Assembly (NCBI GenBank): GCA_002737445.1
Contig: NSIR01000001.1
Location: 157,288 to 221,287, forward strand
Source: Nitrosarchaeum sp.
GTDB lineage: Archaea > Thermoproteota > Nitrososphaeria > Nitrososphaerales > Nitrosopumilaceae
Length of the DNA: 64,000 nucleotides
Direction: 5' to 3'
The first letter of the stretch is position 1, and every line of letters begins with the position of its first letter. The notes under the pieces were generated by a model that ran no database searches, was not told the DNA's origin, and saw only the letters and a list, made by a program, of their open reading frames with translations. Positions 8,270 through 17,407 of the stretch are shown here, in pieces. A program made the position numbers and the translations under genes.

Positions 8270-11072
8270 ACTAAAGATTCGTGGTGCAAGACACCATAAT
8301 CTTAAAAACATTGATGTGGATATACCAAAAAATCAACTAGTTGTAATTAGTGGTTTATCTGGATCTGGAAAATCTACTTTAGCTTTTGACACAATTTATG
8401 CCGAGGGTCAAAGACGTTATGTTGAATCACTTTCTGCATATGCAAGACAATTCCTTGAAATAATGGACAAGCCTGATGTTGATTCTATAGAAGGACTTTC
8501 ACCTGCTATTGCAATTCAGCAAAAAACTACAAGTAAGAATCCACGTTCCACTGTTGGGACAACAACTGAAATTTATGATTACATAAGATTACTTTATGCC
8601 CGAATTGGAATTCCATACTGCACGAATTGTGCTAGAAAAATATCCACACAATCAGTTGAAACCATATGTGATTCAATTCTTAAAGATTTTAGTGGACAAA
8701 AGATTTTAATTTTATCCCCTATTATTCAAAGAAAAAAAGGAACGTATGAAAAATTATTTGAACAAATTAAAAAAGATGGTTACTCTAGAATACGTCTAAA
8801 TGGCGAGATTATGAGCCTGGATGAACCGATTCCACCACTAGATAGGCAGAAATGGCATAATATTGAGATTGTAGTGGATAGACTACAGACAGAAAAATCT
8901 GAGCGTTCTAGATTATTTGAGGCAATACAAACTGCGATTAAATCCTCAAAGGGCGATGTTATGATTTCCTCTGGTAAATTAGAAAGAATTTTTTCACAAA
9001 ACAACGCATGCCCATACTGTGGTTTAACAATCGGTGAATTGGAACCTAGAACTTTTTCATTTAATTCTCCATTTGGAATGTGTAAAACATGTAATGGATT
9101 GGGCATTAAAATGGAATTTGATGCAGACCTTGTAATTCCTGATAAAAGCAAATCTATTTTGCAAGGTGCAATTGTTCCGTGGAGTGGACGATTTTCGGCA
9201 TTTAGAAAACAAGCACTGAAAGCTGTTGGGATAAAATTTAATTTTGACTTGATGACTCCAATTGAAAAAATTTCAGCAAAACACATGCATATCATTTTAA
9301 ACGGTACAAATGATCTAATTGATTTTAAATATAGTTCTAAATCCGGTGATTCCTCATGGCAACACACTGACGGATTTGAAGGTGTGTTGGTTAATCTTCA
9401 ACGTTCCTTTATGGAAACTGATTCTGAATCAAAACGTGATTGGCTTAAACAATTCATGCGAGATACCCCCTGCAATGCATGTAATGGAAAAAAATTAAAA
9501 CCTGAATCATTGGCAGTCAGAATTAATGATAAAGGAATTATGGATGTATGTGATTTATCAATAGATCACTGCTATGATTTTTTTTCAACATTAAATTTGA
9601 CTGAAACTGAGAAATACATTGCACGAGATGTACTTAAAGAAATTAAAGAACGATTAGAATTTTTAATCAATGTTGGATTGAACTATTTAACTCTGAATAG
9701 ATTAAGTTCTACTTTATCTGGTGGTGAATCACAACGAATTAGATTAGCAACACAAATCGGTTCTAATCTTACTGGTGTTTTGTATGTTCTTGATGAGCCT
9801 ACAATAGGATTACATCAACGTGATAATGAACGACTAATTAAAACGCTAACAAAGCTACGAAATCTTGGAAATACAGTCATTGTTGTGGAGCATGACGAAG
9901 AAGTTATACGAAATTCAGACTGGATTATTGATTTGGGTCCTGGTGCTGGAGTACATGGAGGAAATGTTGTTTTTGAAGGGACAATCAAGCAAATTCTTTC
10001 TAGTAAAAAATCTGTCACTGGAGATTATTTAAAAAATAACTCATTAATTAAATTAGAAGATAAAATACGTAATCCCAATGGATCTTTAATTATTAAAGGA
10101 GCTGCAGAAAATAATTTAAAAAATATAGATGTGGAGATTCCGTTAGGCCTATTTGTTTGTGTGACTGGTGTTTCAGGTTCTGGTAAATCTACTTTGATAA
10201 ATGATGTTTTATTAAAAACTCTGGAAAATCATTTTTATAAAGTTAATATCAAACCTGGCGCTCATAAAGAAATTTTAGGTCTTGAAAATATAGATAAAAT
10301 AATTGCCATTGATCAATCCCCGATAGGGCGAACTCCACGTTCAAATCCTTCTACATACATTGGCGTGTTTACTTTTATTCGAGAATTATATGCAAATACA
10401 GAATTATCAAAAGAAAGAGGCTACTCTGTTGGTCAATTTTCATTTAATGTTCCTGATGGAAGATGTTTTGCTTGTTCTGGTGACGGTGTAAAACAAATAG
10501 AAATGCAATTTCTATCTGATGTTTTTGTAAAATGTGATGAATGCAAAGGTAAAAGATACAATTCTGAAACTTTGACTGTTTTGTACAGGGGGAAAAATAT
10601 TTCTGATATTTTGGATATGACTGTATATGAGGCATTACAATTTTTTGAAAATATTCCTGCAATAAAAAGAAAATTGCAAACTTTATTTGATGTTGGATTG
10701 GGCTACATAAAACTAGGACAATCATCTGTAACTTTATCTGGGGGTGAGGCTCAAAGGGTAAAACTGGCATCTGAATTATCTAAACGTGGAACTGGAAAAA
10801 CATTTTACATATTAGATGAGCCCACTACTGGGTTGCATTTTGCAGACGTTCAAAAACTTTTGGACGTGCTGAATAGATTGGTAAATCTAGGAAATACTGT
10901 ACTTGTAATTGAACATAACATGGATGTAATCAAAAATTCTGATTGGCTAATTGACTTGGGACCTGAAGGTGGTGATGAAGGTGGCAAAATTATTGCTATT
11001 GGTACGCCTGTACAGGTATCTGAAGCACCTGGAAGTTATACTGGAAAGTATCTTAAAAAATTATTACCGTAA
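8256..11072 (+). CDS. uvrA: UvrA, excinuclease ABC subunit A
   Basis: Dimeric ABC-type ATPase that scans DNA and loads UvrB. 938 residues, full length. Two nucleotide-binding modules: Walker A GLSGSGKST and GVSGSGKST, signatures LSGGESQRIRLA and LSGGEAQRVKLA, Walker B YVLDEPTIGLH and YILDEPTTGLH. Zinc modules: CTNC near residue 120, CPYC/CKTC, and CFACSGDG with CDEC. ATG at 8256 lies inside the uvrB end. Transcribed with uvrB. Confidence 0.98.
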   Translation: MVENKLKIRGARHHNLKNIDVDIPKNQLVVISGLSGSGKSTLAFDTIYAEGQRRYVESLSAYARQFLEIMDKPDVDSIEGLSPAIAIQQKTTSKNPRSTVGTTTEIYDYIRLLYARIGIPYCTNCARKISTQSVETICDSILKDFSGQKILILSPIIQRKKGTYEKLFEQIKKDGYSRIRLNGEIMSLDEPIPPLDRQKWHNIEIVVDRLQTEKSERSRLFEAIQTAIKSSKGDVMISSGKLERIFSQNNACPYCGLTIGELEPRTFSFNSPFGMCKTCNGLGIKMEFDADLVIPDKSKSILQGAIVPWSGRFSAFRKQALKAVGIKFNFDLMTPIEKISAKHMHIILNGTNDLIDFKYSSKSGDSSWQHTDGFEGVLVNLQRSFMETDSESKRDWLKQFMRDTPCNACNGKKLKPESLAVRINDKGIMDVCDLSIDHCYDFFSTLNLTETEKYIARDVLKEIKERLEFLINVGLNYLTLNRLSSTLSGGESQRIRLATQIGSNLTGVLYVLDEPTIGLHQRDNERLIKTLTKLRNLGNTVIVVEHDEEVIRNSDWIIDLGPGAGVHGGNVVFEGTIKQILSSKKSVTGDYLKNNSLIKLEDKIRNPNGSLIIKGAAENNLKNIDVEIPLGLFVCVTGVSGSGKSTLINDVLLKTLENHFYKVNIKPGAHKEILGLENIDKIIAIDQSPIGRTPRSNPSTYIGVFTFIRELYANTELSKERGYSVGQFSFNVPDGRCFACSGDGVKQIEMQFLSDVFVKCDECKGKRYNSETLTVLYRGKNISDILDMTVYEALQFFENIPAIKRKLQTLFDVGLGYIKLGQSSVTLSGGEAQRVKLASELSKRGTGKTFYILDEPTTGLHFADVQKLLDVLNRLVNLGNTVLVIEHNMDVIKNSDWLIDLGPEGGDEGGKIIAIGTPVQVSEAPGSYTGKYLKKLLP

Positions 11073-11136
11073 TGAAGTTGTTGGCATTCCTTAATTTAAC
11101 ACATATTTAGAAAAAATTGGTGATCATGCTGTGTTT

Positions 11137-11223
11137 ATGAGTGATGCAATTAATTATATTGTAACAGGCAAACATCGTCCAAGCGAAGAACGTATTACAT
11201 CTCATACTAAAACTGAAAATTAA
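11137..11223 (+). CDS. Possible 28-aa microprotein between uvrA and uvrC
   Basis: ATG at 11137, TAA at 11221; an in-frame GTG at 11131 could add two residues. ACATATTTAG at 11101-11110 could be a TATA box for a leaderless start here. Polar, basic C-terminal half (GKHRPSEERITSHTKTE). The gap 11073-11339 is otherwise AT-rich spacer. Support is only the promoter spacing and a clean short frame. Confidence 0.3.
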   Translation: MSDAINYIVTGKHRPSEERITSHTKTEN

Positions 11224-11339
11224 TTAATTTTAAATAATTATTCTTACCAATTACATCAAAATACTTTGGAATTTGTAATAAATGTAAAAATTAGGCAGGA
11301 AATAAAATTAAAATTAGCCCACTATAATGTTGAAGGGTA

Positions 11340-12950
11340 ATGACTTTTGATATTTCAAAAATCAACATTCCCTCAAATCCTGGCATTTATTTAATGAAGG
11401 ACTCTAATGCAAAAATAATCTATATTGGTAAAGCCAAAAATCTTAAAAATCGTGTTCGTTCATATTTTTTAAAAAATCAAAATTATAAAACACAAAAACT
11501 GGTTGAAAATATATCTGATATTGAATTTGTTTTAACTGATAATGAAAGTGAAGCATTTCTTTTAGAATCAAATATGATTAAAAAGCATAGACCAAAATTT
11601 AACATTGAATTAAAAGATCAACAGCGTTATACCTATCTTCGAATATCTGATGAAAAATATCCCCGATTACTTGTTGCACGAAGAACACGTGAAGGAAAGT
11701 TTCTTGGAAGTGGAACCACTTTTGGACCATTTATGCAAGGAAGCTCCAAACTGCTTACAATTGGAACTCTTCGAAAAGCATTTCAAATTAGAATTTGTAA
11801 ACAACTACCAAATAAAGTCTGTTTGGAATATCATTTAGGAAATTGTGAAGGTCCATGTGAATTTAAAGATGCAGAAAAAAAGTATCCAGAACATGTATCT
11901 GCACTGCAAGAAGTTTTAAAAGGAAAAAATCAGACTCTGATTTTTACAAAAAAATTAGAAGAAGAAATGAAACAGGCTGCAGAATCTCAACAATTTGAGC
12001 GTGCAAAAGATATTCGTGACACTTTGATAAGACTTGGTAGTCTAAAAACAAAACAAAAAATGGAATATATTGAAAATTCCGACGAAGAATATTTTGGAAT
12101 TGGAGATAAAGATCAAATTGCAACTGTTATGAATTTTAGAATGATTAATGGTGTAATTCGCGATAGTGATAAATTCTTTTTTGATATGATTGGTGATAAT
12201 GATTTTTCAAATTTCCTTTTTCAATATTATACAATTCATAAAATTCCAAAATTTATCTTTGTTAGCCAACCCCCAAAAAATTTACATCTTTTGGAATCTT
12301 TGCTTTCTGAGCAGGCAGGATTTACAGTTGAAATCATTTGTCCGCAGCGTGGTAAAAGAAAAGATATCATTAATTTAATTTTAAAAAATATTTTATTGAT
12401 TCATTCTATGGGTGGTGATCCTGGATTGTTGGAATTAAAGGAAATACTGCATCTTCCAGTTATTCCTAAAGTGATAGAATGTTTTGATATTTCAAATCAC
12501 GGAGTTGATTTTGCAGTTGGTTCAATGTCTCAATTCGTGGATGGCAAACCAAATAAATCTGGATATAGAAAATTCAAAATTAAAACAGTTTTTGGTAGAG
12601 ATGATTTTGCCATGATTGGTGAAATAATTAAACGAAGATATCTTAGATTATTGGAAGAAAATTCACAGTTACCTGATTTGATATTGATTGATGGTGGAAA
12701 AGGACAACTAAATGCTGCCCTCAAATCATTACAATCACTTGGTTTGTCCCTTAATTGTATTTCACTTGCTAAAGAAAATGAAGAAATATTTATTCCAAAT
12801 CAAAAAAATCCGATATTGATTTCCAAAGATAAATCATCATTAAAAATTTTACAGCATGCTCGAGATGAAACTCATAGATTTGGCGTTGCATTCAATAGAA
12901 CGATTCGTAAAAATATGTTAAATAATAAAAAAGAGAAAAATTTTAGTTAG
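11340..12950 (+). CDS. uvrC: UvrC, excinuclease ABC subunit C
   Basis: Dual-incision nuclease of excision repair. 536 residues: GIY-YIG nuclease at the N-terminus (PGIYLMKDSNAKIIYIGKAK), the Cys cluster CKQLPNKVCLEYHLGNCEGPC, UVR motif (QQFERAKDIRD), and the RNase H-like endonuclease domain (ECFDISNHG, then DLILIDGGKGQL; HDETHRF-like ARDETHRFGVAF). It ends about 30 residues after that motif, so the C-terminal helix-hairpin-helix domain of bacterial UvrC (about 600 aa) is missing. ATG at 11340. Separated from uvrA by 267 bp with its own promoter region. Confidence 0.96.
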   Translation: MTFDISKINIPSNPGIYLMKDSNAKIIYIGKAKNLKNRVRSYFLKNQNYKTQKLVENISDIEFVLTDNESEAFLLESNMIKKHRPKFNIELKDQQRYTYLRISDEKYPRLLVARRTREGKFLGSGTTFGPFMQGSSKLLTIGTLRKAFQIRICKQLPNKVCLEYHLGNCEGPCEFKDAEKKYPEHVSALQEVLKGKNQTLIFTKKLEEEMKQAAESQQFERAKDIRDTLIRLGSLKTKQKMEYIENSDEEYFGIGDKDQIATVMNFRMINGVIRDSDKFFFDMIGDNDFSNFLFQYYTIHKIPKFIFVSQPPKNLHLLESLLSEQAGFTVEIICPQRGKRKDIINLILKNILLIHSMGGDPGLLELKEILHLPVIPKVIECFDISNHGVDFAVGSMSQFVDGKPNKSGYRKFKIKTVFGRDDFAMIGEIIKRRYLRLLEENSQLPDLILIDGGKGQLNAALKSLQSLGLSLNCISLAKENEEIFIPNQKNPILISKDKSSLKILQHARDETHRFGVAFNRTIRKNMLNNKKEKNFS

Positions 12951-13489
12951 TTAACTGAAACGCTTCCAACCATCCAAGGGTGTATCATGTCAAAATAATC
13001 ATAGTTTCCTGATTCATTAAATGTAAATTCAAATGAATTTCCACTCTTGATTAAACTACTATCAAATACTCCTCCTGGTATTGCATCTGATGGACTACCA
13101 CTTGTTATTGTATGTGGTTTTGTATCTGAATTTTTCCATTCTACTGTATCACCTACATTAATTGTAATTGATGCTGGTGAAAAACACTTGTTGGATGTTT
13201 CACAACCTGGTGATGAAGTTCCAGTTGGAATTATTATGTTAACTGTTTCTGATCTTGGTGTCTCTACAACTGGTGTCTCTACAACTGGTGCAGTTACTAC
13301 TGGTGTTTTTACCACGATCCTTTCTTCTTGCGGTGTTTCTTGCATTATTGGTTTTTCAGTTCTAGTAATTACTGGAGCATATGTATTTGGTGCTTCATTT
13401 TGAATACTACTAGCATAGAATGCAAATCCTACACCTACAACTACAATTGCAATAGAAAATACAATTGCAATTTTGTCTATTCCTGCCAT
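12947..13489 (-). CDS. Membrane-anchored cupredoxin with Asp in place of the copper-ligand Cys
   Basis: Plastocyanin-like protein on the outer face of the cell membrane. From ATG 13489 (180 aa): N-terminal membrane anchor (IAIVFSIAIVVVGVGFAFYA), a Pro/Thr/Val-rich linker with repeated VVETP, then the cupredoxin domain: GCETSNKCFSP, VGDTVEWKN, KPHTITSG (His ligand), and the C-terminal YFDMIHPWMVG. In type 1 copper proteins this last motif is CxxHxxxxM-like; here the Cys position is Asp (GAC) while His and Met remain. The frame opens at 13546, but ATG 13489 directly precedes the anchor and lies about 26 bp from a TTTATTAATC TATA-like site. Such cupredoxins are thought to replace cytochrome c in ammonia-oxidizing archaea; this one probably binds copper differently. 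Confidence 0.88.
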   Translation of the reverse strand: MAGIDKIAIVFSIAIVVVGVGFAFYASSIQNEAPNTYAPVITRTEKPIMQETPQEERIVVKTPVVTAPVVETPVVETPRSETVNIIIPTGTSSPGCETSNKCFSPASITINVGDTVEWKNSDTKPHTITSGSPSDAIPGGVFDSSLIKSGNSFEFTFNESGNYDYFDMIHPWMVGSVSVN

Positions 13490-14140
13490 AATTAATTCGA
13501 ATTTATCATCAAGATTAATAAATCTAATCGTTATTTTCAGGCACAAAATTTAATATGATTAAAATGGTGAAAATTTTACAATTGATATCTATTCGGGATA
13601 TACTGTTTTATTTGAATTTTAAATTTCTATTTTTCTTCAAAAATTTACATGAATCTTAAAAAATCAATGAAAGTCTTACATGATCGCTTCAATTGTTTTT
13701 AACTAAAGTCAATCATACTAGACAATTATTTCTTTTATCATTCATTGTTATTGTACAATTATAACTTGCATTGGCGCTCTCACCAAGTAACTCTGTTTTT
13801 GGTCTTAAGCCCTTTGCAATTATTTTTTAATTAATGCATTTTTGTTATGTTGTTTTATCTCTCATTATTGATTTTTATATTTGTCATAAAGATGACTTTT
13901 TGATTAATTTTAATTTAAAGACAATTTGTCGAAAATTTGATCATGTTATAGGACTTGGCAAATCAACACCCCTGAATTGCATTTAGGCATAAAAAATTCA
14001 TTCAAGGACAAAAAAATCGTAAAAAAATGTTCTAGTGCTGGACTAAAAATAAAACATGCTCTGATTGTCAACCAAAAAGCGGTTTTTTGTCTATATAATT
14101 TGAATCCCGCCCTTATGATCAAAGTTTCAAAGAAACTATC
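13490..14140. other. Long intergenic region, 650 bp
   Basis: Two overlapping open frames near 13946-14189 on opposite strands have no coding-like composition and I leave them out. A possible small transcript: ACAATTATAAC (13754-13763) as TATA, then CCAAGTAACT...TTTTTGG with CCAA/TTGG pairing and a T-run near 13825-13830. This is weak. TATATAATTT at 14091-14100 is a good TATA box for the gene starting at 14141, leaving a leader of roughly 15-20 nt. Confidence 0.35.
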
Positions 14141-14347
14141 ATGTTGGAATCTCAAACATTCTTTTCAAAAATGGTTGATGAGCTTGTAGAGTTTTCTGAA
14201 TATGACCCTGAACTTGCTGACGGGATTCGTTGGTTGGATAATCAGGCGCAAAAAAAAGGAATCACATTTTATGATATGGTTTTTGAAGTGTTGTACAAAC
14301 ACGATGTAAATTCTAAAGCAAAAGAATGGCTTAACACAAGAAATTAA
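14141..14347 (+). CDS. Small conserved-looking helical protein, paralogue of the gene at 15634
   Basis: 68 residues, ATG at 14141. Acidic, helical: LVEFSEYDPELADGIRWLD, then KKGITFYDMVFEVLYKHD. The GITFYDMVF segment matches GMSFYDAFL of the 62-residue protein at 15634, with similar preceding Gln/Asn-rich residues, so the two are probably paralogues. Convergent with citrate synthase (3 bp between stops). Function unknown. Confidence 0.7.
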   Translation: MLESQTFFSKMVDELVEFSEYDPELADGIRWLDNQAQKKGITFYDMVFEVLYKHDVNSKAKEWLNTRN

Positions 14348-14350
14348 AAA

Positions 14351-15520
14351 TTATTTTCTCAAATCTAGACCTTTGTATTCACAACCTTCAGGTCCACAAT
14401 ATTTTCCGACATACACAGCTTCTGGTCTATACAAAGCTGGTTTTGGTGCTGCTTCTGCAAATTTTTCTTCAATTATGTGTGCTGCCCACCCTACAACTCT
14501 TGATATTGCAAAAATTGGTGTATTCAAATCCATTGGAATTTTTAACATATAGTAAATCGAAGCACTATACAAATCTACATTTGGATAAATGTCCTTGCCT
14601 TTTTTATTTTTCATTTCCTCGATTGTAGTTTTTTCTACTTTTTCAGTAATGTTATACCATGGTTCGCCTGTTTTTGTAGCAAGTTTTTTTGATAATTCTT
14701 TTAAAACTTGTGCACGTGGATCATATGTTTTATAAACCGCATGACCCATCCCCATTATTTTTTCATTCTTGTCCATTTTTTCATTAATCCATGGAACAAC
14801 GTTATCTTCAGTACCTATATCTAAAAGCATCTTCATCACTTCTGTATTTGCTCCACCATGTAATTCTCCACTTAATGCTCCAATTGCTGCACTTGTTGCT
14901 GAATACATGTGTGCTCTAGTTGATGCAACTTGTCTTGCAACAAATGTAGATGCGTTAAATGTATGTTCAGCATGAAGAATTAAACAAGTATCAAAAATCT
15001 TTTCAATTTCACTATCTGGTTTTTTACCAAACAACATGTAGAGAAAATTTGCTGCGTGATCTAAAGTTGGATCAGGATCAATTACTTCCAATCCGTCTCT
15101 GACCCTTTGCCAACTTGCAATAATTGTTGGTACTTTGCCAATTAGATTGATTGCTTTTTCATAGCTTGCTTCCTTTGTTGCAAATTCTTCATCATAATAT
15201 CCTGCAAGTGCTGCTACAAATGCTTGCAACATGTCCATTGGGTCTGCATCTTTTCTCCAATTTCCCATGTTGATTTGCATTCTTTTTGGAATCCATCTTG
15301 CATCAACTAATTTTGATTTGAATTCTGCTAGTTGTTCTTTTGTTGGTAATTCGTCATGTAATAGTAGATATGCTGTTTCTTCAAAGTTTGATTTTTTTGT
15401 TAGTTCTAAAATATCAAAGCCACGGTAAATCAGTTTACCTTTTTCCCCATCTATGCTTGAAATTCTTGTATCTGCAACTTGAATTCCACGCAAGCCTGTA
15501 TTTTTTGTTTCCACGCACAT
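14351..15520 (-). CDS. gltA: Citrate synthase
   Basis: Condenses acetyl-CoA and oxaloacetate to citrate (TCA reactions). 389 residues, archaeal/Gram-positive-type short form. Seen: GLRGIQVADTRIS and GKLIYRGFDI at the N-terminus; catalytic ILHAEHTFNAST (first His region), ELHGGANTEVMKML (second His), MGMGHAVYKTYDPRA, and the C-terminal substrate Arg region ARPEA-like LYRPEAVYVG. ATG at 15520. In this genus the TCA enzymes work mainly for biosynthesis. Confidence 0.96.
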   Translation of the reverse strand: MCVETKNTGLRGIQVADTRISSIDGEKGKLIYRGFDILELTKKSNFEETAYLLLHDELPTKEQLAEFKSKLVDARWIPKRMQINMGNWRKDADPMDMLQAFVAALAGYYDEEFATKEASYEKAINLIGKVPTIIASWQRVRDGLEVIDPDPTLDHAANFLYMLFGKKPDSEIEKIFDTCLILHAEHTFNASTFVARQVASTRAHMYSATSAAIGALSGELHGGANTEVMKMLLDIGTEDNVVPWINEKMDKNEKIMGMGHAVYKTYDPRAQVLKELSKKLATKTGEPWYNITEKVEKTTIEEMKNKKGKDIYPNVDLYSASIYYMLKIPMDLNTPIFAISRVVGWAAHIIEEKFAEAAPKPALYRPEAVYVGKYCGPEGCEYKGLDLRK

Positions 15521-15633
15521 CCATTTAGAAATCTTCTATTATGTTTTCCCAAGAAATCATGTCTATGAAGTTTAGTAATTAGTCTAATATGGCAACTCTG
15601 GGTCATAAATGATAATTTTTAATAAAAAATTAA

Positions 15634-15822
15634 ATGAATCCATCTGAACGACAACTTTTAGAAAAACTAGATAATTTGGTTTTAACTGCATCAGGCGATG
15701 AATTACGCAAAATTCAGGAAATAGATATTCAAACTCAAATGAACGGAATGTCGTTTTATGATGCATTTTTAAATTCTACAATTTTGACAAATCAAAGTAT
15801 GAAACAGGAATCTTTGGATTAA
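15634..15822 (+). CDS. Small helical protein, paralogue of the gene at 14141
   Basis: 62 residues, ATG at 15634, preceded by AAAATTAA. Helical and polar; QMNGMSFYDAFLNS resembles QKKGITFYDMVF of the 68-residue protein on the other side of citrate synthase. Function unknown. The opposite-strand frame over the same bases has poorer composition. Confidence 0.62.
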   Translation: MNPSERQLLEKLDNLVLTASGDELRKIQEIDIQTQMNGMSFYDAFLNSTILTNQSMKQESLD

Positions 15823-15875
15823 AAATAATTCTGCATTCTTGATTTAAATGAGGGTATACGGGAATTTCTACAATA

Positions 15876-16922
15876 ATGGTTGCAACAAAGAAAATTAAAA
15901 CTGTAAAGAAAAAAATAGTAATTAAAGTAAAATCTAATCTGCAAAGAACCAAAGTTATTTGTATTTCACACAAAGAGGACGCAGACGGTATTAGTTCTGC
16001 AGCTTTAATTAAACAAGCTTTTGGCGGCGTTTCAATTTTAGTTGATTATCCAGGACAAATGGAAACTATTAAGCAAGTTTGCTCTGATGATAAATTAAAA
16101 TCATTATTCATTTGTGATTTGGGTCTTAGTAAAAAGAATCAAGACGAATTTGTTGATATTTTAACAGTGCTAAAAAAGAATCACGTTACAGTAACATACA
16201 TTGATCATCATGATATTGATCCAAAAATTACTAGTCAATTAGAAAAAATTAAAGTTAAAATGATTCATGATATCAACGAGTGCACAACTGTTCAAGTTTA
16301 CAATGCATTTAAATCAAAACTTTCAGAGCATGCCTCATTTGTAGCTGCATGTGCGGCAATCACTGATTATATGGAAGATAGACCAATTGGCTCCAAATTA
16401 CTTCAAATTTACGATAGACAATTTGCTTTAATCAATGCAACAGTACTAACTTACAATATAGTTGGACACCAAAAAGATCCGGACTATCTATTGTATTTGG
16501 TAGATGAATTATCTGAATCTAAATTTCCACATGAAATTCCAAATACATTTGAATTTGCCCAGATACAAGTTGAAAAATTAGCACAGATAATTGCCAAAGT
16601 CAAGGTGGGAATGAAGACAATGAAGAATATTGGATATATGGAAATAATGGATTCTGGTGCAAGCGGGGCAGTTAATTTTGTTTTAGGATTATCTGGAAAA
16701 GACGTCGGTGTTGCGTATAAAGAAAGAGTTGATCATGGAATTTATGCTGTATCTGTTAGAGGTTCAAGATCTTGTAAAATACATCTTGGTAAAATTGTCA
16801 ATCTTCTTGCAACTGAACTTGGTGGCTCAGGGGGAGGACATGATAAAGCATGTGGTGCTGTTATTCCTAAACCAAAAATTCAAATATTTTTGAAAGAATT
16901 TAATAAAAAACTAAATCAATAA
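15876..16922 (+). CDS. DHH-family phosphoesterase (RecJ/NrnA-like)
   Basis: Likely Mn-dependent 5'-3' exonuclease or nano-RNase. 348 residues. Lys-rich N-terminus (TKKIKTVKKKIVIKVK), then motif I SHKEDADGISSAAL, the signature YIDHHDID, AAITDYMED, and the C-terminal DHHA1 motif GGSGGGHDKACGA. These are all the motifs of the superfamily. Archaeal DHH proteins include RecJ-like GAN partners of GINS and separate RNA exonucleases; I cannot tell which. ATG at 15876; ends 1 bp from the convergent RidA stop. Confidence 0.9.
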   Translation: MVATKKIKTVKKKIVIKVKSNLQRTKVICISHKEDADGISSAALIKQAFGGVSILVDYPGQMETIKQVCSDDKLKSLFICDLGLSKKNQDEFVDILTVLKKNHVTVTYIDHHDIDPKITSQLEKIKVKMIHDINECTTVQVYNAFKSKLSEHASFVAACAAITDYMEDRPIGSKLLQIYDRQFALINATVLTYNIVGHQKDPDYLLYLVDELSESKFPHEIPNTFEFAQIQVEKLAQIIAKVKVGMKTMKNIGYMEIMDSGASGAVNFVLGLSGKDVGVAYKERVDHGIYAVSVRGSRSCKIHLGKIVNLLATELGGSGGGHDKACGAVIPKPKIQIFLKEFNKKLNQ

Positions 16923-16923
16923 T

Positions 16924-17379
16924 TTAATTTTTTATTTCAACAATCGCATCAATCTCAGTCATTGAATTTAATGGCAAACTTGAGACTCCCACTGCAATTC
17001 TTGAATGTTTCCCATTTTCTCCAAATATTTCATAAAATAAATCTGAAGCTGCATTGATTACTTTTGGGTGCTGTGTAAATTCTGGCACTGAATTTACAAA
17101 TCCCGACAATCTTACAATTTTAGAAATTTTTTCTAAATCTCCCAACTCTTTTTTAAGTTGAGCAAGTATGTTGATTGCACAAATTCTTGCTGCCTTTTGA
17201 GCCATTTCGATATTTTCGTCAGTTACTTTTCCAGTGTAACTAACTTTTCCGTCTTCCATTGGTATCTGACCTGAAACATATACTAGATTTCCTGTTTTTA
17301 CTACTGGGATATATGATCCGGCAGGATTTGGAGGTGTTGGTAATTTTATTCCTATTTGTTTTATTTTTTCTTCAATCAC
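16924..17379 (-). CDS. RidA/YjgF/UK114-family enamine/imine deaminase
   Basis: Hydrolyses reactive enamine/imine intermediates made by PLP enzymes, for example in branched-chain amino acid metabolism. 151 residues, slightly longer than the ~130 standard, but with all key parts: GSYIPVVKTGNLVYVSGQIP near the N-terminus and HSRIAVGVSSLPLNSMTEID near the C-terminus, where the Arg matches the conserved substrate-carboxylate Arg. The window carries ilvBN and leuAB, which need such activity, but not next to it. Confidence 0.86.
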   Translation of the reverse strand: MIEEKIKQIGIKLPTPPNPAGSYIPVVKTGNLVYVSGQIPMEDGKVSYTGKVTDENIEMAQKAARICAINILAQLKKELGDLEKISKIVRLSGFVNSVPEFTQHPKVINAASDLFYEIFGENGKHSRIAVGVSSLPLNSMTEIDAIVEIKN

Positions 17380-17407
17380 AATGTTTATGACTATATTTCT
17401 TATAATT

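Noticed and set aside
13946-14189. Two overlapping frames of about 70 residues on opposite strands
   Set aside because: Composition unlike coding sequence, mutually exclusive, and they run into the well-supported gene at 14141.
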